Notes under the pieces: generated by a model | Seen by the model: the letters and a program-made list of their open reading frames with translations, nothing else | Told to the model about the DNA's origin: nothing | Database searches by the model: none | Position numbers and translations under genes: made by a program | Shown: positions 8,355-12,663 of the stretch, one piece after another | How positions within the stretch are numbered: position 1 is the first letter of the stretch | How the letters are laid out: each line of letters opens with the position of its first letter | NCBI GenBank assembly: GCA_900642245.1 | Contig: CAAAJI010000218.1 | Coordinates: forward strand, 53,916 to 66,578 | Direction of reading: 5' to 3' | From: Fragilaria radians | Taxonomy: Eukaryota > Bacillariophyta > Fragilariophyceae > Fragilariales > Fragilariaceae | DNA length: 12,663 nucleotides

Positions 8355-9090
8355 TGGTAAGAGTTTGGAAGAAAATATTGGAAGTCTAGGGTGCAATGTC
8401 AAGCAAGTCAATCGGAAAGGTCTTCAATATGTCAAATATGTGCCCGAGATGTGGGTGAATTTATTCAGTGTAGACAAGGCACATAAGAATTGTTTCAAGA
8501 TTGGAAACAATGACATTATTATCCATTTAAAAATAAAAAAATTCAACCCTATCAGTCGACAGAAACTTGAACATGAAAAATAAATTTGTGTCAGGCTCTA
8601 AGCTCCATCCAATTTCTATTGAATCGACAGGATCAGCAATTGAACCAAGAATTTTGATATGAAGTTTAAATCAACAGGATTAATTAGATATTTGGACATT
8701 GTGGAGAGCAGGTTTTGGGAGCAATGGCACATCCTTATCATTGGAGACTCTCTGAAAAATTAGAATTATGTCAAAAGTGTGTGCAAGTGCAAAGGCAAGA
8801 CAGAAAACACCAACAGCATTGAAAGAAGCCAGAATCAAGAAGGATTTACTTTGACTTAAACTCTATTGAAGCTCAGATTCTTGGAGGATCCAAAACCAAG
8901 ATGTTAATTGTTGCTGTTACTGGAGTTACTGTTCAAAAACGAAGAATGTATTGAACAGAAAAGAAACCATTGAGGTTGAATTTGTTGGGTGCCACAATGC
9001 AGTTGAAAAAAGAGTTTGAAGACTACAATAAGTAAAGGTAACATCTTGATAGAGTTATCAAAAAGTAAGGGAAGAGCAACCATGGCTTCA
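8355..9090 (+). pseudogene. Fossil copia protease tail and integrase (old element)
   Basis: The frame interrupted at 3401 resumes here. VKYVPEMWVNLFSVDKA (about 8429-8480) is the conserved segment between protease and integrase. From 8691 to 9032 one frame, with stops at 8820 and 8952, holds the integrase zinc domain (FGHCGEQ and ELCQKC, Cys codons at 8769 and 8778) and the start of the core (RRIYFDLNSIEAQ, first catalytic Asp at 8853-8855). Then LRLNLLGAT at 8970-8996 stands where R-x-D-N-A-G-E-N belongs, so the second Asp is lost. The distance between these two sites is 42 codons against 64 in the young element, so about 22 codons were deleted. KGRATM near 9067 may match the NRGRAM segment. 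Reverse transcriptase and RNase H are absent. Confidence 0.8.
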
Positions 9091-9256
9091 TAATAGGAAA
9101 TGATGAGAGTGGTAAAGCAGGGAGGCTGAATGGGTGTCAATGTCACAGGAGTGAAGAAGATCAGATTTGTGTAAAATCTTCTTGAAATCTTGTAAATAGT
9201 TGTAAGAATTGATAATATTGGAGCGTTTTTATGGCTGAAAATGCTTCCATTGGGGG

Positions 9257-9265
9257 TAGAGGTGT
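9257..9265 (+). repeat. Left terminal inverted repeat of the hAT-like element
   Basis: TAGAGGTGT, exact reverse complement of 9861-9869. Identity ends after nine bases. Confidence 0.65.
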
Positions 9266-9268
9266 CAA

Positions 9269-9365
9269 CTATCTACTATCGATAGCAGATCTGCTATCAC
9301 CTACTATCTCTTTTCACCGATAGTAGAAAATGGGCAGTGATAGCTTTTTCAGCTATCGTACTATC
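9269..9365. repeat. Left subterminal cluster of CTATC/GATAG motifs
   Basis: Nine motifs in 97 bases: 9269, 9276, 9281, 9294, 9304, 9319, 9339, 9353 and 9361. They occur in both orientations, some back to back, forming the palindrome CTATCGATAG at 9276-9285 and GATAGCAGATCTGCTATC at 9281-9298. In hAT elements such short subterminal repeats are bound by the transposase, so this is the likely role. Confidence 0.7.
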
Positions 9366-9394
9366 AGAGCATACAAATTTCATCAATAAATGCA

Positions 9395-9487
9395 ATGAGC
9401 GGCTCTGATGATGATGTAAACCACGAATCGGGGGGAGATAATGATTTGAGTAAAGAAACAGATGATTTTTTTTATTGTTTGATATGA
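9395..9487 (+). pseudogene. Possible remnant of a transposase N-terminus
   Basis: An ATG at 9395 opens 30 codons rich in Asp and Glu (begins MSGSDDDVNHESGGDND), ending at TGA 9485-9487 just after a run of eight Ts. Another frame from 9485 reads MKGLKKTEYWSFLNAPN before a stop, so a slip in the T run could have split one frame. hAT transposases often begin with an acidic stretch and a BED finger containing a W-x-F motif, but no zinc ligands are visible here. Chance frames cannot be excluded. Confidence 0.25.
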
Positions 9488-9772
9488 AAGGATTAAAAAA
9501 AACAGAGTATTGGAGTTTCTTAAATGCACCAAATAAGACAAAGGGTTTAGGGGTTAGTGGGGTTTAAATGAAGGAAAGCTATCATTAATGCTTATCCACA
9601 ATAACTGGAAATCTCTCAATGCTCCACTGGAACGACTTGGAAAAGTACGAAAATGATAATACTCCTTGTATTCAAATTCTTAAAGAAAAGAAAAAGAACT
9701 TCCCAAGCGAGAGATGTAAGACTACTCTCTAAAATAATAGAAATAATAATACTGACATTGAATTCAATAACT

Positions 9773-9834
9773 GATAGTATGATAGCAGAGCGTGAAGCAA
9801 ACGCTGGTTTTTTCTAGGTTCTACTATCTGATAG
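9773..9834. repeat. Right subterminal cluster of CTATC/GATAG motifs
   Basis: Four motifs lie at 9773, 9781, 9824 and 9830, again in both orientations, with GATAGCAG shared with the left end. A single further CTATC lies at 9579, in the middle of the element. The cluster is sparser than the left one. Confidence 0.6.
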
Positions 9835-9860
9835 CAGCAGAGCCTAAATACTGTACGTAT

Positions 9861-9869
9861 ACACCTCTA
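9861..9869 (-). repeat. Right terminal inverted repeat of the hAT-like element
   Basis: ACACCTCTA, exact reverse complement of 9257-9265, followed by TTAGGGGG, which resembles the 8-mer before the left end. Confidence 0.65.
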
Positions 9870-9877
9870 TTAGGGGG

Positions 9878-10147
9878 TCCATACCAGGCATATTGATACA
9901 AGGTATCTTTTTATTTGAAGAGACGTCAAGAATAGTTTTATACAGATTACAATGAACAGTGGATGATGGTAAGGGTATTCGAGGGTATAAGTTATATTCA
10001 ATGATTCGTATATTGAAGAGGGAAAACGGCAGAGGATACGTTGTTGTACGGTGAAACAGATGAATGTCGTTGGTTATTAGCCATTTATCTTTAATTCGTT
10101 TCTACGTTTCTATTTTGTGAAGAGGACTTTACAATATGTATCTTACA
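9878..10147 (+). repeat. Diverged 3' LTR of the old copia element
   Basis: The blocks at 9981-10020 and 10089-10135 match 2114-2153 and 2256-2301 in order. The 3' edge is set at ATCTTACA. The 5' edge is placed after the G-run that now flanks the hAT-like element; before that insertion the site would have read TGGGGG followed by this LTR, consistent with a polypurine tract. The expected terminal TG is not preserved there, so the boundary is tentative. It contains GACGTCA at 9922-9928. Confidence 0.5.
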
Positions 10148-10497
10148 TTTGGGAGTTTTTCCATTGGTCAAAATAGAATGCAATGGATTTCTTTTACCGC
10201 ACTTTTTCCATTGCCATTTGATGATCATTTAAATATGGAGTAATTTCCTTCTCAAATCTTGGTAGGATCAGATTTTGATACAACCTATTTGTAAAGATCA
10301 TTTAACGCTTTGGAATCCTGGATTTTTCTTCACAGCACTTCTGAACACAGACATAAACGTCAAGAGTATAAACGACGCAATTTAACTAGCATCGCACTTT
10401 TACTCGGCAGGACTTATTGTCGTAAGGATGAAAACATTTTTGTGCACTGGTTATTTGGCAATCCTATAGCTCAAGTACTATATTTTATCTGAAAATA
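10148..10497. other. Unassigned stretch between the old copia LTR and the gypsy fossil
   Basis: A 60-codon frame (10310-10492, + strand, TTG start) has no family motif that I recognise. TTTTTCCATTG occurs twice (near 10156 and 10205). By position it could hold decayed gypsy protease and the start of reverse transcriptase, but no D-T/S-G motif is visible. Confidence 0.5.
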
Positions 10498-11021
10498 GTA
10501 TCTCCAGTCATTTTTCCTGAAAAGAAAAGGGGAAACCTTCGATAGAAACAATCATAGCCATAGGTCACTAACATCGCAACAACATTTTTGTCTTTTCAAC
10601 TTGTTGTCAAGAGCATTTTAATGCTATTTTCAACACAACAACGTAAGATAATTTGTCAAAAAGATTAATCATCAGTATGGGAGCTGAGAACTTGACATTC
10701 AATTTGGGCACTTGCCCGGAAGATATTTATATTGCTTCTTGAACCTCTCATTTTAGGTCCGCAATATCCTTTGACTGCCTTTCACCAGTTCCTTAAATTT
10801 GATTGGACAGAACCAGAAGGTGTTTTGCTGCCAATAAAATATATTTCCTGGGCTGCAACTTGACACAGAGTTTAATTAAGACAATGGTCAAAAACGATTG
10901 CTGCTATATAGGAGAGATTTCAGAGACAGTGAAAAAGAAGGAATTGCGACGTCACTTTGGATTCTGCAATTACTGTCTTATGTCAGGTGGCAAATTGATA
11001 ATTGTTAAAGGTTTAAGCTAA
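10498..11021 (+). pseudogene. Fossil gypsy reverse transcriptase
   Basis: VSPVIFPEKKRGNLR at 10498-10542 fits the gypsy SP-x-F-x-x-KK-x-G-x-x-R segment and is followed by a stop. Around 10697-10730, FNLGTCPEDIY may match the L-P-M-G-x-x-x-x-P-D-I-F segment, and the Y-x-DD site is not recognisable. A frame from 10803 to 11021 preserves the C-terminal thumb and connection: CFAANKIYFLGCNLT fits C-x-F-x-x-x-x-I-x-Y-L-G-x-x-L-T, and KKKELRRHFGFCNYC fits K-x-x-K-x-L-R-x-F-L-G-x-x-N-Y-Y. The distance between the first two motifs is shorter than in intact enzymes, so part of the palm is deleted. The last piece is the most secure. Confidence 0.7.
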
Positions 11022-11241
11022 ACATGGCTGACAGGAAACGATCAAATGGTGAGGAAAATATGCCTTTGAGTAATGATTGAGAGGGATCAATATCACTTTT
11101 AAGAGTACTACCTGGAAATAAAAATAGCCATAAATAGTAGCGTATAATTTTTAAGAATAGGACAATTCAGCATATCGTGACCCCTGGCCGCAACTCATGC
11201 CATGGCACCACGAACTTTATTGTGTAGCATCTGATGGAATG
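11022..11241 (+). other. Extra AT-rich segment inside the gypsy fossil
   Basis: In intact gypsy Pol only about 20-30 residues separate the connection segment from the F-x-W-T motif. Here some 220 bases lie between, with LTGNDQMVRK near 11032 perhaps continuing the expected L-A-P-L-T text. The remainder, about 11060-11235, shows no coding match and could be a small insertion or a decayed stretch. Confidence 0.4.
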
Positions 11242-11600
11242 TTCAACTGGACTACAGAATGCCGCAAGAAATTTCAAAAAGGAAATGGTTGCAATGTCAT
11301 GTCAGGTTACTTTGGTTTCTCTTGACCATACAACACCGTTCCACATTCATAACGTTTCATCTAAGTTCTAGCTTGGAGGAATCATGCCACCTAACTCAAT
11401 CTTTCCACAATTGAACAGGAACTGTTTTCCGTAGTTAAAATGCTACGGGAATATTTAGAATTTTGAGACGTACTTCTCGGTCACAACATTGTCTTATGGA
11501 CAGATCACACAACTTTTTCATTTTCAAACCATACCTCTATCAGAGGCCTTCGCTAAAGTTCATGGTATAAGCTTTTGGAACTCATATCCAGTGCATCAAA
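11242..11600 (+). pseudogene. Fossil gypsy RNase H
   Basis: FNWTTECRKKFQK at 11242-11280 fits the F-x-W-T-x-E-x-x-x-A-F segment that precedes RNase H. After a frame change, LDHTTPFHIHNVSS (about 11318-11359) fits P-D-x-x-x-P-F-x-I-x-T-D-A-S, but the catalytic Asp has become Asn (11351-11353). A stop follows at 11369. In a third frame EQELFSVVKMLREYLEF (from 11413) fits E-K-E-L-L-S-I-V, with the catalytic Glu kept, and after a TGA, DVLLGHNIVLWTDHTTFSF keeps the TDH motif (Asp at 11503-11505). SNHTSIRGLR then matches the N-x-x-T-x-R-x-L-R segment. The run of motifs in order leaves little doubt about the identity. Confidence 0.85.
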
Positions 11601-11821
11601 TGATCTAATAATACTTGTAAATAAACTCTGCAGCTGACCACGAGTGCCATCTTCCACAGGAGGACAATTTGCTGCAATTTAATATCATCCATTGAATAAT
11701 TCTCCGGTTTCTTTTGCAATTACTTTCCAAGTAAGAGCTGGAAGATAAGTATAATCAAAGTTGATCAATAACCCGGAAACGTCCAACAATCTTGTAATCC
11801 ATAACTGCACAATCGTGTTTT
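11601..11821 (+). other. Stretch between gypsy RNase H and integrase, no motif recognised
   Basis: The expected G-x-x-N-x-x-A-D-x-L-S-R text at the end of RNase H is not visible. The stretch is presumably decayed linker of the gypsy pol. Confidence 0.4.
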
Positions 11822-11836
11822 ATTACCATTCAGAAA

Positions 11837-12492
11837 GAATGGTAATTCCGGTTAGACCTCAATTAAAAACATTTCAGTGATATTCTAGAGCACCCGGGGG
11901 TGACAGGAACCCTCGAAACCATTCAACAATATATTGTCCATTTTATGATGAGGCCTTTCATTGAGAAACAGTTCAACACACGCTCAATTTGTCAGCACTA
12001 ACGTAAAGTAAAGTCCTAACAATAAATCACAGTTTCTTCAAAAGGGTTTGAGGTACTTGTGGATCATATTTACCCATATTCTCAATTCTATCAGTGAAAT
12101 TCTACCAAATACTACACACTATCTATCATTGACCAACAACATCTTGGGTTACTCTTGTTTCATTGCCCTATCTTATTACAGCAACAGCATGTACAACATT
12201 TAATCACCAGTGGCTGGCCATTCAAGTGTATTTATGTTCAAGAAGGCGGCTCTGCTTGATTGAATTCCAAATGCTTCTCTCTTCTAATGTATTGTCTAAA
12301 CTCAAACCACATAGGCTAACTCCATTCTTCAGCGCATTCCTAATGTTATTGATAGAATCATTCGAACACGCAATATCTCCGAGATACTTTGGGTTGACTC
12401 TCAGTGGGTGCTACATGTCTTTTTCTGCAAACAATATGGGATTTGTTAATCAATCACTGAACTTAGATACTTCAAGCATCTATTTTTCATAG
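11837..12492 (+). pseudogene. Fossil gypsy integrase
   Basis: RMVIPVRPQLKTFQ near 11837-11880 fits the V-P-x-x-L-R segment before the zinc domain. Then one clean frame, 11882-12001, has EHPGVTGTLETIQQY and ends RSICQH with TAA, matching the H-P-G, T-I-x-x-x-Y-x-W-P and C-x-x-C parts of the H2C2 domain (HPG at 11891-11899); one of the two Cys is lost. The core starts with VDHIYPYS (Asp codon 12062-12064) and LSIIDQQ. A frame at 12163-12492 keeps HQWL, IEFQMLLSS, KLKPHRLTPFFSAF and LLIESFEHAI, matching W-L, E-F-x-x-L-L, K-x-T-T-x-x-N-P-Q-x-N-A and x-E-R-x-H. The catalytic Glu codon is 12355-12357; the second Asp is not recognisable. The enzyme is inactive. Confidence 0.75.
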
Positions 12493-12663
12493 GCATGGTG
12501 TTGATCATTCATGCGATATCTTTATGAATAAAGTTGAAAAATAACTCAAAATTAACAACCGACAGCAAAAGAATATCAAACCCACTGCCCCATGCCCAAT
12601 TGTTAGAATACTAACATTGAGAATTGGATAAAAATTCGGTCAAATATTAATAGCTATCAGATT
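12493..12663 (+). other. Probable C-terminal continuation of the gypsy integrase
   Basis: Lys, Asn and Arg-rich short frames (for example NNSKLTTDSKRI near 12540) resemble the x-N-N-x-R-E-N-x-x-R segment beyond the gypsy integrase core, but the match is weak. The element continues past the window. Confidence 0.3.

Larger units (their letters stand above)
9257..9869. mobile_element. hAT-like non-autonomous DNA transposon, 613 bp
   Basis: The ends are perfect 9-bp inverted repeats, TAGAGGTGT at 9257-9265 and ACACCTCTA at 9861-9869. This fits the hAT end pattern (YARNG). The flanking 8-mers ATTGGGGG and TTAGGGGG agree at six of eight bases, including all five Gs, as expected from an aged 8-bp duplication. 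Fourteen CTATC or GATAG motifs cluster mostly near the two ends, like subterminal transposase-binding repeats of hAT elements. It has no full transposase and so would depend on one supplied elsewhere. It sits between the old copia integrase remnant and its 3' LTR. hAT is the best fit; another DNA transposon superfamily is possible. Confidence 0.65.
2051..10147 (+). mobile_element. Old, decayed Ty1/copia LTR retrotransposon, twice interrupted
   Basis: The order is diverged 5' LTR, gag with a CCHC zinc knuckle, start of protease, integrase zinc domain and catalytic fragments, then a diverged 3' LTR. The reverse transcriptase and RNase H parts are missing, so the integrase remnant lies close to the 3' LTR. 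Two later insertions split it: the young copia element at 3402-8349 (opposite strand) and the hAT-like element at 9257-9869. Without them it would be about 2.5 kb, far short of a full copia element. Many stops and frame changes show it is long dead. The outer boundaries are approximate, because the LTR ends are eroded and I could not find a target duplication. Confidence 0.7.
10498..12663 (+). mobile_element. Decayed Ty3/gypsy retrotransposon, pol part, running off the window
   Basis: Fossil reverse transcriptase, RNase H, integrase zinc domain and integrase core appear in that order on the + strand, which is the Ty3/gypsy order (integrase last). The pieces lie in shifting frames with many stops, so it is long dead. 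No LTR is seen to the right before the window ends. The RNase H and tether motifs resemble gypsy elements of diatoms and oomycetes. The true start is unknown. Confidence 0.75.

Noticed and set aside
8904..9146. An 80-codon minus-strand frame
   Set aside because: It is antisense to the old integrase remnant and shows only low-complexity Asn/Ser at its end.
1..12663. tRNA genes, rRNA genes or CRISPR arrays
   Set aside because: No T-loop box, cloverleaf or evenly spaced repeat was seen on either strand. The CTATC/GATAG clusters lack spacer regularity.

Overview
The window looks like AT-rich nuclear DNA from a eukaryote, built almost entirely from transposable elements of different ages. I see no host gene, tRNA or rRNA, CRISPR array or bacterial signal. 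The best guess at the host is a photosynthetic stramenopile such as a diatom, or a related alga or oomycete. That guess rests only on the style of the Gag, integrase and RNase H motifs and should be treated as moderate at best.

Layout. Positions 1-2050 hold no recognisable gene. An old, decayed Ty1/copia element (+ strand, about 2051-10147) follows: a diverged LTR, a gag with several stops but a clear CCHC zinc knuckle, the start of a protease, and a broken integrase. Its reverse transcriptase and RNase H are gone. Inside its protease region sits a second, much younger Ty1/copia element on the opposite strand (3402-8349). This one is structurally complete: two 253-bp LTRs differing at one base, a perfect 5-bp target duplication GGAAA, a polypurine tract, gag, protease, integrase, reverse transcriptase and RNase H. 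Removing the young element and one copy of the duplication rejoins the old reading frame across the insertion point.

Near the 3' end of the old copia element lies a third insertion, a 613-bp hAT-like non-autonomous DNA transposon (9257-9869). It has 9-bp terminal inverted repeats and dense CTATC/GATAG motifs near both ends. Right of the old copia 3' LTR, from about 10498 to the window end, is a fossil Ty3/gypsy pol on the + strand: reverse transcriptase pieces, RNase H, the integrase zinc domain and the integrase core. It runs off the window. The old copia element may itself have landed in this gypsy element, but I cannot prove that, because no gypsy gag is recognisable to the left.

The main surprise is the young copia element. 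Its LTRs are almost identical, so it inserted recently, yet it has an in-frame TGA in gag, an in-frame TAG between protease and integrase, a gap of about 90 bases between gag and pol with stops in all frames, and an altered protease active site. It may have been copied by enzymes from a sister element while already defective.
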